Positions 8,125-17,028 of a DNA stretch of 64,000 nt are shown here, in pieces. The translations under genes were made by a program, and so were the position numbers. The first letter of the stretch is position 1; each line of letters opens with the position of its first letter. Origin of the DNA: Salinisphaera sp. LB1 (GTDB taxonomy: Bacteria > Pseudomonadota > Gammaproteobacteria > Nevskiales > Salinisphaeraceae); NCBI RefSeq assembly GCF_003177035.1, contig NZ_CP029488.1, positions 1,736,001 to 1,800,000 on the forward strand, written 5' to 3'. Below the pieces are notes generated by a model. It saw only the letters and a program-made list of their open reading frames with translations. It was not told the DNA's origin and ran no database searches.

Positions 8125-10414
8125 ATCCTCGGACGCGCCGCAGGCGCGCATCGCCTGTGCGCTGTCCAGTCCGGGCAACGCCAAGTTGCTACGCCGGTTG
8201 CTGACGGGGCGATATCAGCTCACTGAGGCGTTCGATGAACGCCTGCAGGATGATGACCACAGCCGCTTCGATATCGTACTTGTCGACCCCCTCTCTCTGG
8301 AGTATCTGCGCGATCGATTGCGTCGATACCGGGAGCGCTGCTCGCCTGTGGTGTTGCCGGTGCTGCTGCTGGTCACCGGCAGCCAGACGCCCGCATCCTG
8401 GATACGGCAGGAACTCGGGCATACGGTCGATGATGTGCTGCGCATCCCGGCGACCGAAATCGAGTTGACCGCCCGGGTTGAGAACATGCTGCGTCTGCGC
8501 TCGCTATCGCTTTTGCAGTCGGCGACCGGACGCGAGCGCGATAACGTCGTGCGGGCATTGCGCACTCTCAACACCTGCGACGAGATCCTGGTACGCGCCC
8601 GCGAAGAAGAGGGCCTGCTCGCCCGGATCTGCCAGGCCATCGTGGCGACCGAGGGTTACCGTCTGGCCTGGATCGGTTTCGCGTTGGATGGCCCGGATCG
8701 ACAACTCGCGATCCAGGCCAGTGCGGGGCCGGCCCGCGGTTATCTCGACGGGGTACGGGTGCACTGGCGCAGCGGGGTTTTGGCCAGCGCGCTACAAAGC
8801 CGCCAGACACAAGTGGTTACTGATATTACTGAGGATCCGGAGCGGATGTTGTCGAGCGTTCGTGCCCGGGAATTCAATCTGCGGTCTGTGATCGTGCTGC
8901 CGCTGCCCCTGCACGGTGGCACGCTCGGCTGCCTGGTCATCTACTCGGAACACGTCGGCCACTTCGATCGCGAGCCACAGCAACTGCTGGAGCGACTGGC
9001 GCGCAATCTGTGTTTCGGTTTGCGCGCACTGCATGTCTATCAGGAGAGCAAGCGACAGGCCGCAGAAATTAGAACCCTCGCCTACGCCGACAGTCTGACC
9101 GAATTGCCCAATCGGCTGAGTTTCTTGAATCACCTGCGCGATCGGGTCACGCGGTGGCAGGAGGCCGGCATCGCGGGGGCGGTGCTTTTCATCGATCTGG
9201 ACTCGTTCAAGGTGGTGAACGATGCCCTGGGCCACCAGGCCGGCGACCAGGTGCTGCGCTGGGTTGGCCAGCGTCTACGCCGATTGGTCCGCGGCAGCGA
9301 TGTCGTGGCGCGCCACGGAGGCGACGAGTTCGTGGTGGCGTTATCGGATGTTTCGCGGGGGCGTGTACGCGAGTCGGATAGCGTGGCTACGAAGCAGGCG
9401 TTTCAGATCAAGGTTCAGCGCATTGCGGAGCGTATCCTTCAACATCTGCGTGAGCCGATCCGCCTGGGCGAACATGAGCATCGCCAGGGCGCCAGCATCG
9501 GTATCAGTCTGTTTCCGGACCATGGCGACGACGCGGACACGCTGCTGGAGCGCGCCGATACCGCTATGTACGAGGCCAAGAATGGAGCTTGCGGGCATAT
9601 CTGCCAGTTCCACGGCGAAATTCTGGAGCGGCGCCAGCAGCGTCTCACGCTGGAAGGTCGGCTCTATCAGGCGATCAAGAGCGATCAGCTGACCCTGCAC
9701 TATCAGCCGATTTTCCGCCTGGACACGCTTGAGATCACCGGTGTCGAGGCCCTGGTCCGTTGGCCGCAGCCGGACGGCAGTCTGCTGTCGCCGGCGGCGT
9801 TTCTGCCGCTGGCCGAGGAGACCGGCATGATCGTGCCGCTCGGCGAGTGGGTGGTGGCCACGGCGGCCCGCCAGTTGTGCGCGTGGCGGGCTGCGGGTCA
9901 TTCGTTGCAGATGATGGTGAATCTGAGTGTGCGTCAATTGCATGCCGCCGGCGAGATCAGCGGCCTGGCCGATCTTGTGCGCCCGCATGTGGATCCGTCG
10001 GCAATCGAATTCGAGGTGACCGAGAGCGCGCTGATGCCGGATCCGTCGACCACCGAGGCCAATCTGGCCGCGTTGCACGCCTGGGGTTTTCGCTTCGCGA
10101 TCGATGATTTCGGTACCGGCTATTCCTCGCTCAGTCGGATCAAGGATCTGCCGTTCCAAACGCTGAAGATTGACCGAAGCTTTGTTAGTGGCTCTGAGCA
10201 TTCAGGCAAGGGCGAAGCGATAACCCGTAGCATCATCCAGCTGGCACGCAACCTCTCCCTACGCACGGTCGGCGAAGGTATCGAGACAGAGCAACAATGC
10301 CATTTCCTCAGGGAATGGGGCTGTGAATACGGCCAGGGGTATTGGTTCAGCCGACCGTTGCCGGCAGACGACATGGCCCGCTTGCTGGCAGCCAAGGTGG
10401 GCCGATCTGTTTAG
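8096..10414 (+). CDS. receiver-like / GAF / GGDEF / EAL signalling protein
   Basis: 772 residues. The GTG start at 8096 is favoured because GGAGGA (8085-8090) lies 5 bases upstream, inside the kaiC-like gene. Residues 1-140 look like a degenerate response-regulator fold (FDIVLVDPLS as the DxxxxD strand). A GAF domain follows (about 160-300), then a GGDEF domain (330-500) with an intact active-site loop RHGGDEFVV, then an EAL domain (515-765) with GVEALVRW and DDFGTGYSSL. Both c-di-GMP synthesis and hydrolysis look possible from the motifs; which dominates cannot be read from sequence. Coupling to a KaiC-like ATPase suggests input from it. Confidence 0.92.
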   Translation: MRTMWLDHVESSDAPQARIACALSSPGNAKLLRRLLTGRYQLTEAFDERLQDDDHSRFDIVLVDPLSLEYLRDRLRRYRERCSPVVLPVLLLVTGSQTPASWIRQELGHTVDDVLRIPATEIELTARVENMLRLRSLSLLQSATGRERDNVVRALRTLNTCDEILVRAREEEGLLARICQAIVATEGYRLAWIGFALDGPDRQLAIQASAGPARGYLDGVRVHWRSGVLASALQSRQTQVVTDITEDPERMLSSVRAREFNLRSVIVLPLPLHGGTLGCLVIYSEHVGHFDREPQQLLERLARNLCFGLRALHVYQESKRQAAEIRTLAYADSLTELPNRLSFLNHLRDRVTRWQEAGIAGAVLFIDLDSFKVVNDALGHQAGDQVLRWVGQRLRRLVRGSDVVARHGGDEFVVALSDVSRGRVRESDSVATKQAFQIKVQRIAERILQHLREPIRLGEHEHRQGASIGISLFPDHGDDADTLLERADTAMYEAKNGACGHICQFHGEILERRQQRLTLEGRLYQAIKSDQLTLHYQPIFRLDTLEITGVEALVRWPQPDGSLLSPAAFLPLAEETGMIVPLGEWVVATAARQLCAWRAAGHSLQMMVNLSVRQLHAAGEISGLADLVRPHVDPSAIEFEVTESALMPDPSTTEANLAALHAWGFRFAIDDFGTGYSSLSRIKDLPFQTLKIDRSFVSGSEHSGKGEAITRSIIQLARNLSLRTVGEGIETEQQCHFLREWGCEYGQGYWFSRPLPADDMARLLAAKVGRSV

Positions 10415-10761
10415 TGCAGGATGCCTCTTTACACGCGTATGCCAAGATAAGGTCGCTTTATTATGTATAAAGTTCAGTCAAAGTCTTGACGACGCGCTTG
10501 CTCGCGCACCTGGCGCAGTAATGCATTGATTTTGCGTCTTTTTTTTCGTTCGCGTGCATTTGCGGACAAATGCCCTGGCTTTTTCAGCCGCTGCGTGTCA
10601 CCCATAACCAAGTAAGGCCTTGTTACATACGCACGCGTGCGACGGGCTCGGTTATCTTTGCGGTAGCGGATGGTGCGGCGGCGGGCTTGTTGGCGCATCG
10701 GAGTTTGATGTTCGGCTTGTGATCGTGCGAGCAGTAAAGCGGTCCGGGCATGAAGGCATCA
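10415..10761. other. spacer after GGDEF-EAL gene
   Basis: Contains one possible small gene (10474-10605, minus) and otherwise nothing recognisable. Around 10455-10480 and 10535-10550 it is AT-rich. Confidence 0.4.
10474..10605 (-). CDS. possible small basic protein (43 aa)
   Basis: From the ATG at 10605 the frame encodes a very basic, helix-prone peptide ending RERKKRRKINALLRQVREQ and then ARRQDFD. It looks more protein-like than the shadow frames around it: it is rich in Lys/Arg with heptad-like spacing and contains no proline in the second half. The frame remains open upstream to 10698. There is no good ribosome site (AAGG lies about 12 bases upstream). It may be a DNA- or RNA-binding micro-protein or may be spurious. 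Confidence 0.3.
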   Translation of the reverse strand: MGDTQRLKKPGHLSANARERKKRRKINALLRQVREQARRQDFD

Positions 10762-11628
10762 TCAAGCAGGCGTCACGGTCACGCCGTCGCACAACGTGGC
10801 GGCCAGCCAATCGGCCACCACGCGGACACGGGGCAGATGGGCCATGTCCTGATGGGTCAGTAGCCAGAGTTCGCGTCCGGCCGGTGTCATGTCGAGCCGA
10901 TGCAAACCTGCGACATGGTCGCCAATACAGCGCGGCATCAAACAACAGGCGCCGGTCGCCAGGGCCAGTTGCACCATGATGCCGCCGCGGTTGCCGCGTG
11001 CGATGGTTCGCCGATCCGGAAAATGCGCCACCAGCCATTGTTGCTCGGGCTTGTCGATGAATTGTTCATTCAAATCCACCCAGGGTGCGCTGTCGGGGTC
11101 TGTTTCCGTGGCGGTGGCATAGACGCCGTAGGCGAGATCGCCCAGTCGCCGGGCATGAAAGGCGCCGCTTGTCGGGCGAGCCAGGCGCAGGGCAATATCG
11201 GCCTCGCGCTGCGCGACACGGAAATTGCGATTTCCGCCGATCAAGTCGAGCCGTAGACGCGGATGGGCCGACAGCAGGCTGTCGACCCTCGGCCCAACCG
11301 CGTACTCGAGTACGCCGTCCACCCCGGTCACGCGGACCACGCCGGTGATCCGTTCGCGCCGCGGTTCTGCCTGTGTATGAATCAGAGTGGCGGCAAGTTG
11401 ATCTTCCATTGCCCGGGCGGTCTGCAGTAGGGGGTCGGCGCGCAGGGTGGCGCGCAAGCGCTGACCGTCGCGGCGTAGCAGGGAATACCCCAGCTGTGCC
11501 TCGAGCCGCTGGAGGCGGCGTGCCACGGTGGTCTGGTTGACGCCGAGCTCACGGGCGGCGGCGCTCATGGTGCCGCCGCGGCAAACCAGGGCCAGGGTTT
11601 TCAGCCCTTCCCAATCCAATGTGCTCAT
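10762..11628 (-). CDS. LysR-family transcriptional regulator
   Basis: 288 residues: winged HTH at 4-62 (GTMSAAARELGVNQTTVARR), then a substrate-binding-like domain. It resembles the subgroup that often controls a divergently transcribed enzyme gene, here an isochorismatase-type hydrolase. The shared 114-base promoter region holds two palindromes, a 16-base one at 11650 and ATTTG-N5-CAAAT at 11686, that fit LysR binding and auto-control. Confidence 0.93.
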   Translation of the reverse strand: MSTLDWEGLKTLALVCRGGTMSAAARELGVNQTTVARRLQRLEAQLGYSLLRRDGQRLRATLRADPLLQTARAMEDQLAATLIHTQAEPRRERITGVVRVTGVDGVLEYAVGPRVDSLLSAHPRLRLDLIGGNRNFRVAQREADIALRLARPTSGAFHARRLGDLAYGVYATATETDPDSAPWVDLNEQFIDKPEQQWLVAHFPDRRTIARGNRGGIMVQLALATGACCLMPRCIGDHVAGLHRLDMTPAGRELWLLTHQDMAHLPRVRVVADWLAATLCDGVTVTPA

Positions 11629-11649
11629 CGCGGTTCGTCTCCTCTAGCG

Positions 11650-11665
11650 TCTGCGTATACGCAGA
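11650..11665. promoter_or_regulatory. perfect 16-base palindrome in lysR/hydrolase promoter
   Basis: TCTGCGTA followed directly by TACGCAGA, starting 22 bases upstream of the lysR start codon. It is longer and more symmetrical than a typical LysR recognition site, and may serve the LysR protein or a second dimeric regulator. Confidence 0.5.
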
Positions 11666-11685
11666 GCATGCCTGCAAACGAACGG

Positions 11686-11700
11686 ATTTGAATTGCAAAT
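11686..11700. promoter_or_regulatory. LysR box candidate ATTTG-N5-CAAAT
   Basis: Perfect 5-5-5 inverted repeat containing T-N11-A, 43 bases before the hydrolase ATG at 11743. This is close to where an activator-bound LysR box would contact RNA polymerase. Confidence 0.5.
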
Positions 11701-11742
11701 TGGCCGGATCATAATCTGTTTTCCCAATCAAGGAGACGAGAC

Positions 11743-12348
11743 ATGGCTACACACACAATGTTTGAGATTGCCGGCGCAAGCCTGCCCGTCGGGACACCGG
11801 CAACCGCCGCGTTGATCGTGATCGATGCACAGGAGGAATACCGCAAAGGTGCATTGCCGCTATCCGGTCTCGCCCCGGCGCTCGAACACATGGCAGGTCT
11901 GATCGCGCATTGGCGGGCTCATGGCGGTACGCTGATCCATATCGCGCATCATGGGGAGGCCGGCGGCCCCATGTTCGATCCGGACGGGCCGTACGTTTCG
12001 ACCATGCCGGAAGTCGCGCCGCGCGGCGAGGAGCCGGTTGTCGTCAAACACGTACCCAATGCCTTCGGCGGGACCGATCTTCAGGCACGCCTGCAAGAGC
12101 GAGGCGTCGGGCAGGTGGTACTGGCCGGGTTCATGACGCATGTTTGCGTGTCGACCACGGCTCGGATGGCAAACGAGTTGGGCTATCCGGTCACGATCGC
12201 GGAAGATGCGGTGGCGACCCGTGACCTGCCGTGTGCTGACGGCGACGGGATCTTGCCGGCCGCCGAGCTGCAGCGCGCCGAACTGGCGATGTTGTCGGAC
12301 ATCTTCGCCCGGGTGGTCGCCACTGACGCGATAATCGCCGCTTATTAA
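11743..12348 (+). CDS. isochorismatase-type cysteine hydrolase
   Basis: 201 residues of the cysteine hydrolase (isochorismatase-like) superfamily, whose members hydrolyse amides or enol ethers (nicotinamidase, isochorismatase, N-carbamoyl amidases). The presumed triad is visible: Asp in VIDAQEEY, Lys in VVKHVPNAF and Cys in THVCVSTT. AAGGAG 8-13 bases upstream supports the ATG at 11743. The divergent LysR gene likely controls it. The substrate is unknown. Confidence 0.9.
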   Translation: MATHTMFEIAGASLPVGTPATAALIVIDAQEEYRKGALPLSGLAPALEHMAGLIAHWRAHGGTLIHIAHHGEAGGPMFDPDGPYVSTMPEVAPRGEEPVVVKHVPNAFGGTDLQARLQERGVGQVVLAGFMTHVCVSTTARMANELGYPVTIAEDAVATRDLPCADGDGILPAAELQRAELAMLSDIFARVVATDAIIAAY

Positions 12349-12435
12349 CCCGGCACAAAAATAGATGATTTTTCGGGTTAATAGCGCGAGTATGCGGCCG
12401 CATGCTCGCTGCGGCCATTGGCCGCTAAGCCTTTG

Positions 12436-12470
12436 AAAATAAAAGACGGACAGGCGCCGGCTTTTATTTT
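12436..12470. terminator. bidirectional rho-independent terminator
   Basis: AAAATAAAAG (12436-12445) pairs with CTTTTATTTT (12461-12470). The interior CGG/CCG extends the stem, and A- and T-runs flank it on both sides. It is placed about 90 bases after the hydrolase stop. Confidence 0.65.
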
Positions 12471-12481
12471 TGAAGGCGTTG

Positions 12482-12508
12482 AAAACAGCTGATGAAGTCA
12501 GCTGTTTT
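12482..12508. terminator. second hairpin, 11-base perfect stem
   Basis: AAAACAGCTGA and TCAGCTGTTTT enclose a 5-base loop. It follows the first terminator by 11 bases; together they would insulate the OmpA-type operon from upstream transcription. Confidence 0.6.
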
Positions 12509-12821
12509 GACGCCGGATTAATAGTCGGGCTGTGCCCCGGTAACTGCCCCGGCGCATCGCAGCGTGCCCGGGTGTGGCGTCCAGTGTCGTGCCGACCGCC
12601 CGTCGCGTGTGCCGAGCCTCGAGTGGCGGGGCAGGTGGCCCTGAAGGCACCAACGCTCGGGTCTTTGCCGCAGAGACATGCCCGTAGTTTTTTCCCTTCA
12701 AGGACTTTCCGCCGAATTCATCCCTCAAGATAAGTCGTGATCCGCCGTTCTTCGAACCGTATAGGGTGCCGCCGGTATTTCGAGCTGCCGGCGGCGAGGT
12801 TCCTGGGGAATTGGGGGTGCG

Positions 12822-14348
12822 ATGAAGTTGTGGTTGCGCAGTGGGCGTTGTCTCGCCACCGGGGCTGTATTCGCCGTAATCGTCGTCATGACCGGTTGCG
12901 CGGGTATGCAGCAAACGATGGCCCGTGCCGGCGATGCCGTTCGCAATCACGGCGGTACGCTGGTGGGGGTGGCCGCGGGCGCTGCTGCCGGGGCGTTGCT
13001 GTGCGATAACAACGATCGGGTGAAGTGCGCGGTGGTGGGCGGCGCCGCCGGCGCGGCGCTCGGTTATCTCTGGGACAAGCGCCAAGCGCGTCTTCGCCGC
13101 ATCGCAAAGCAGCAAGATCTGCCGATCACGACCTCGAAGATCAAGACATTCAACGCCGCGAAGGATAACGGCGTTGCGACCGCAATCAATGATGGCGGCA
13201 TGTTTGCCAGCGGTTCGGCCCGGCTTAAGCCGGCGGCGGCACGCAAGATGCGCGCCCTGGCGGCCGTATACAAGGACAACCCGCAAAGTCTGCTGGTGAT
13301 CGGGCATACCGATTCGACGGGTAGCGACCGTTTCAACCTGACGTTGTCGCAAAAGCGAGCCTACACAGTGGCTTCGCTGCTCGCGGATCAAGGCATCGAT
13401 AGGTCGCGCATATATTTTCAGGGGGTTGGCGAGTCCCAGCCGATCGCGAGCAACGATACCGCCGCCGGCCGATTGGCCAATCGCCGGGTGGAAATCGTTG
13501 AGACCGACAGCGAGCGTTCGATCGCTGCATACAGCCTGGAACAAGAGTCCGATCCCCGGTTTCTGGCCTACTCGAACAAGACCGCCGCGGAACAGCGACA
13601 GATATCGGCACCCAAACCGGCGCCGGCTGGCCCGTCGTCACCCCGGGTTGCCGCGAACCAGGCCAAAGCCAGCGCTGCGGAGGCGGGCCCACAGTCGCCA
13701 CACGCCGGCCGGACTCGCACGGCGTCGAGCGCGTCATCGTCCGCCAGCGAAGTCGACTTCGGGGGGCATCCGGCCACCTCGGACATCAGCAAGATCGTAG
13801 CCGCAGCGGGCCCTCGGGCTGGCGGGGGTGGCGGGCTGTCATTCATCGGTACGGCTCGGGCGGCCGAGCCGGCAGCGATTTCGCCCTGCTATATGAACAG
13901 TCCGCGCCAAACGGCGGCAGTGCACAATCTCGCCAGCGGGAAGGCGCTGGATTCTTCGGCGATTTCCGAATCCTCCTACTGGCCCGGACTCAACGGGAAT
14001 GTGTGGTTGGCGACCGTGCACAGCAATCTTGTGGCGGTCAAGAATCTACGGGTGATGGCGGGTTCGGGCACCGTTGCCGGGCAGCCGCAGGTTCTGGTCT
14101 ATCGCCACTATCACGGCGCCGCGAAGCACCCCGACTATCGCATGGCGGCGCATACGCGCAGCTATAAGGGGCAGGACGGCGTGATCATCCGAAGTTACTT
14201 CGGCCGTGGCAACCCGATGCAGTGCATGGACGTGGTGATGGCCAATACGTCACAGCGTGTAGCCAAGGCCGGCGTGCTGTATTACGACCGCGGGCGGCAA
14301 CTCTACGAAAACGATATTCGACTCCACCGTCTCGGGGCCAGCGACTAA
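12822..14348 (+). CDS. OmpA-family lipoprotein with long C-terminal extension
   Basis: 508 residues. A lipoprotein signal ends at Cys26 (VVMTGC). A glycine-zipper segment (about 45-90, GVAAGAAAGALL and GGAAGAALGYLW) precedes a complete OmpA peptidoglycan-binding domain at about 125-230, with GHTDSTGS, NLTLSQKRAYTV and NRRVEIV. The remaining 270 residues are a low-complexity Ala/Ser/Pro linker and then a folded-looking region with no family I recognise. It is probably anchored in the outer membrane and tethered to the cell wall. The stop is one base before the next ATG, so it is the first gene of a three-gene unit. Confidence 0.88.
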   Translation: MKLWLRSGRCLATGAVFAVIVVMTGCAGMQQTMARAGDAVRNHGGTLVGVAAGAAAGALLCDNNDRVKCAVVGGAAGAALGYLWDKRQARLRRIAKQQDLPITTSKIKTFNAAKDNGVATAINDGGMFASGSARLKPAAARKMRALAAVYKDNPQSLLVIGHTDSTGSDRFNLTLSQKRAYTVASLLADQGIDRSRIYFQGVGESQPIASNDTAAGRLANRRVEIVETDSERSIAAYSLEQESDPRFLAYSNKTAAEQRQISAPKPAPAGPSSPRVAANQAKASAAEAGPQSPHAGRTRTASSASSSASEVDFGGHPATSDISKIVAAAGPRAGGGGGLSFIGTARAAEPAAISPCYMNSPRQTAAVHNLASGKALDSSAISESSYWPGLNGNVWLATVHSNLVAVKNLRVMAGSGTVAGQPQVLVYRHYHGAAKHPDYRMAAHTRSYKGQDGVIIRSYFGRGNPMQCMDVVMANTSQRVAKAGVLYYDRGRQLYENDIRLHRLGASD

Positions 14349-14349
14349 C

Positions 14350-15885
14350 ATGGACAGCATTCTTTCGCTCATCAACGATTACCGAATCATCATCGGCGCG
14401 ATCCTCGTGGCCCTGCTGACGATTGTGGCGATCCACCGCTGGTGGGAAACAGTGTCTCTGTGGTGGCTTCAGGTCACCTGCAGTCTGCCCCTGATCGGCA
14501 AGAACGCTGTTTATGCCCGACGCAGTGGATTCGACAGCCAGACCCAGTGGTTTCACGGCGAAAAGAATCTTTGCGAAGCCTATGCGCCGCATTACAGCAA
14601 GTCGGATCTGAGCCCGGAATTCTTCGATCACTGCAAGAGTTATCTGCGCAAGGCCAGGGAAATCGGCCGCAATACGTTGCCGCTGGCGGGCTGGGCTGGG
14701 CTGGCGGTTATGGTCTTCCTGGAAGCGATGGGTTTTTCCTATGTACTCGCGGGATGGACGATTCCGGGGGCCAGTGAGCAACTCAAGCAGCAGGGGGCGG
14801 TCGGGATCGCGCTGCTGATTTCCACGATTCTCGTATTCCTGACCCACTCCACCGGCCATGAGCTGCATCACAACTCGTTGATAAAAAAAGTAAATGCCTG
14901 GTGGGAAAGCGTCGACGGGCGTCATAAGCAACCCAACACCCATGTCTCGCTCGAGCATGACTCCGTAGACGATGACGATGAATCCTGGCGGCATCTGCTC
15001 AGCCGTATTCCGCACAATGCCAACGTCACCCCGTCGTACAAGCTGACGATTGCCACGGTGATCGCGATCGTACTTATCGGTACCGGTGCGACATACGTGC
15101 GTGGTCAGGTGCTCGAGCAGCAGCTTGCCGCACAACACCGTTTGGACAACGCCGGTTCCAGCTATGGCGATAGCGGCGATCCTTACGCCAATGCCGCGCC
15201 GCAGGAACTCAAGAATGCGCAGCGGAAGGTCGATACGCAGGTCGACAACGCTGTCGACTCCGCGGAACGCAAGGGCGGCTGGATGACGTTCGCGGTATTG
15301 GCCGTGATCTTCACGTTCCTGCAGTTCATTGGCATCGTCGTGGGGTACAAGACCGGATTCGCCGGGTATGAGTCGAAAGCGGCCCGCAGATTCATCGGCC
15401 GGTTCAAGACGCGCGAGGAATTCGCCAATTACTACCAGCGTAAACGTGACCGCATTGTGCGTCTGGCCGACAAGAACCTGGGCCAGGTGCAAAGCAAGAT
15501 GGCGGCGCGGCCGGGCATCGATCGCGATAAAAAGCGCCATCTTGATAATCCGGGCGGCCGTCACTTCCTGGCTTATATGCAGGGCCGCGCGACAGCCGGT
15601 ACGACAGAGGCGAGTGCGTTCGCGTCACCCGCCCCGGAGGCCCGGGATGCTGGCCCGGCCCCGCGCGTGCCGCAGGATGTCGCGCCAGCGGATCAGGTGG
15701 AGCAGGCCGTACTCGACGAACAGGAGATTCAAGCCTGGATGGAACGCCTGGGCTGGGATCGCGAACGGACGGTCGAGCGGTTGCTGCAGGCCAGGCATGA
15801 AAAGCAGGCGCGCAGCGCGGAAAGAGCGCCCGTGTCCGAAGAGGAAGCGGCGCGCCTGATCGCCGAGCAGTTCGGCCGTAACTGA
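14350..15885 (+). CDS. five-helix inner-membrane protein, unknown family
   Basis: 511 residues that I cannot assign. Hydrophobic helices are near residues 13-30, 112-135, 148-166, 228-247 and 312-332. A polar domain of about 80 residues lies between helices 1 and 2. A second, between helices 3 and 4, has a striking acidic run (DSVDDDDESW). The last 170 residues are soluble and charged. Helix 3 ends in a histidine-rich HSTGHELHHN motif that could bind metal. It starts one base after the OmpA-type stop, and its own stop overlaps the next ATG (TGATG). The likely role is the inner-membrane component of an envelope complex. Confidence 0.75.
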   Translation: MDSILSLINDYRIIIGAILVALLTIVAIHRWWETVSLWWLQVTCSLPLIGKNAVYARRSGFDSQTQWFHGEKNLCEAYAPHYSKSDLSPEFFDHCKSYLRKAREIGRNTLPLAGWAGLAVMVFLEAMGFSYVLAGWTIPGASEQLKQQGAVGIALLISTILVFLTHSTGHELHHNSLIKKVNAWWESVDGRHKQPNTHVSLEHDSVDDDDESWRHLLSRIPHNANVTPSYKLTIATVIAIVLIGTGATYVRGQVLEQQLAAQHRLDNAGSSYGDSGDPYANAAPQELKNAQRKVDTQVDNAVDSAERKGGWMTFAVLAVIFTFLQFIGIVVGYKTGFAGYESKAARRFIGRFKTREEFANYYQRKRDRIVRLADKNLGQVQSKMAARPGIDRDKKRHLDNPGGRHFLAYMQGRATAGTTEASAFASPAPEARDAGPAPRVPQDVAPADQVEQAVLDEQEIQAWMERLGWDRERTVERLLQARHEKQARSAERAPVSEEEAARLIAEQFGRN

Positions 15886-16727
15886 TGCGCGTCGCTCTAT
15901 TCACTGGCCTGGTCAGCGCATTGATTATGGCCGGCGTGTTGAGCTCGAGTGCGCAGGCCGCCCGGCGCGACGATTTTCCGAGCTGTTACGCGATACTCAA
16001 TCGCCCGGATCTGGCCGCCAGGCCGGCGCGCCGTGAATTGTTCGTGATCGTGGATCAAACGGTGCCCCTGAATCGATCGCTCAAGCGCAGCGTTTATCGC
16101 AAGGTGCATCGCTTCCTGAAGGCCGGCGATCGCCTGACCCTCCTCACTTTCAGCGCGTTCGCCAAGGACCGCTATGCCGCGATGTCGCTGACGGGCAAGT
16201 TGGATTACCCGCTGGCCAAAGACGTTCGCTACCGGACCAGCATTCCAGCGCTGAAGAAATTCGACCACTGCATGCAAGAGCAGCGACATTATGTCGACCA
16301 TCAGGTTGGCGAAAAGCTCAAGGCGGCGTTGGATCACGCGAGTACGAACCTGCCCAAAACAGAGCTCGCCGGCTCGCTGGCACAATTTGGCCGAACCCTG
16401 ATCGGCAAGTCGAAAGCCGGTCATGTGGATGTGCTGATCGTATCCGACATGCTGGAAAACTCCGACGTCACCAGCTTCTATCGTCATGGCCACGTGAAGT
16501 CGATCGACGCGGGCGATGCGTTGAAAAAGATCGCCGGTGCGGGATTTATTTCCAACTGGGGTAACGCGAGGGTCTATGTGATCGGGGCTGGGTTCGCGGC
16601 TGACAGGGGCTATCGCGGCGAAGACACGCTTAAAAGCCTCGAAGATTTCTGGCGGGCTTATTTCCAGCGCTCGCATGCCCGACTCGCGGGTTGGGGGCAG
16701 CCGGAGTTGATGACCGATCTGCAGTAG
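15885..16727 (+). CDS. exported vWA-like protein
   Basis: 280 residues with a clear signal peptide (cleavage after SSSAQA, about residue 25). The first strand of the mature part, RRELFVIVDQTVPLN, resembles the start of a von Willebrand A domain. The metal-site signature DxSxS is degenerate (DQT), so metal-dependent adhesion is uncertain. A later strand, VDVLIVSDMLENS, fits the fold. It overlaps the membrane-protein gene by one base (TGATG), closing the OmpA / membrane / vWA unit. It is probably periplasmic. Function unknown. Confidence 0.75.
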   Translation: MRVALFTGLVSALIMAGVLSSSAQAARRDDFPSCYAILNRPDLAARPARRELFVIVDQTVPLNRSLKRSVYRKVHRFLKAGDRLTLLTFSAFAKDRYAAMSLTGKLDYPLAKDVRYRTSIPALKKFDHCMQEQRHYVDHQVGEKLKAALDHASTNLPKTELAGSLAQFGRTLIGKSKAGHVDVLIVSDMLENSDVTSFYRHGHVKSIDAGDALKKIAGAGFISNWGNARVYVIGAGFAADRGYRGEDTLKSLEDFWRAYFQRSHARLAGWGQPELMTDLQ

Positions 16728-17028
16728 TGCCGAAAGCGGCGTAGCGGTACCGGCGTCGGGGCAGCCGCGGCCCGTCGTATGGCCGGCGCGGCATTGAGCA
16801 ACCCGCGCCAGCGCATGTGGCCCACTCGGACGTGGCGACACGCGAGGCGCCGCTTGCTCGGGGTGCGCGGGATATTCCGGGCCAATCCACGGCCAGGCGC
16901 GGTCGGCCCGCTAAAGGGCGGCCGGCGGCGGTCGACGCGCTTCACCCGGCCGGGTCTGTATGGCAGCGTGGGTTGGGCGTACCATCGGTCGGGGACTAGC
17001 CATTGCCGACGCGGCCGACGCGGGGCCA
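16728..17028. other. spacer
   Basis: About 300 GC-rich bases. Long frames run through it in several phases, but none has a recognisable product. No terminator hairpin with a T-run is visible. Confidence 0.4.

Larger units (their letters stand above)
12349..12821. other. intergenic region with two terminator-like hairpins
   Basis: No convincing gene. The first 160 bases contain two strong hairpins (annotated separately). The rest, up to the OmpA-type gene, is GC-rich and presumably includes its promoter, though no clear -35/-10 pair was found. Confidence 0.55.

Noticed and set aside
12822-16727. Zorya-type phage defence (OmpA-like plus membrane protein)
   Set aside because: The OmpA protein is a lipoprotein rather than a ZorB-like inner-membrane protein, the membrane protein lacks MotA-type features, and no helicase or nuclease gene follows.
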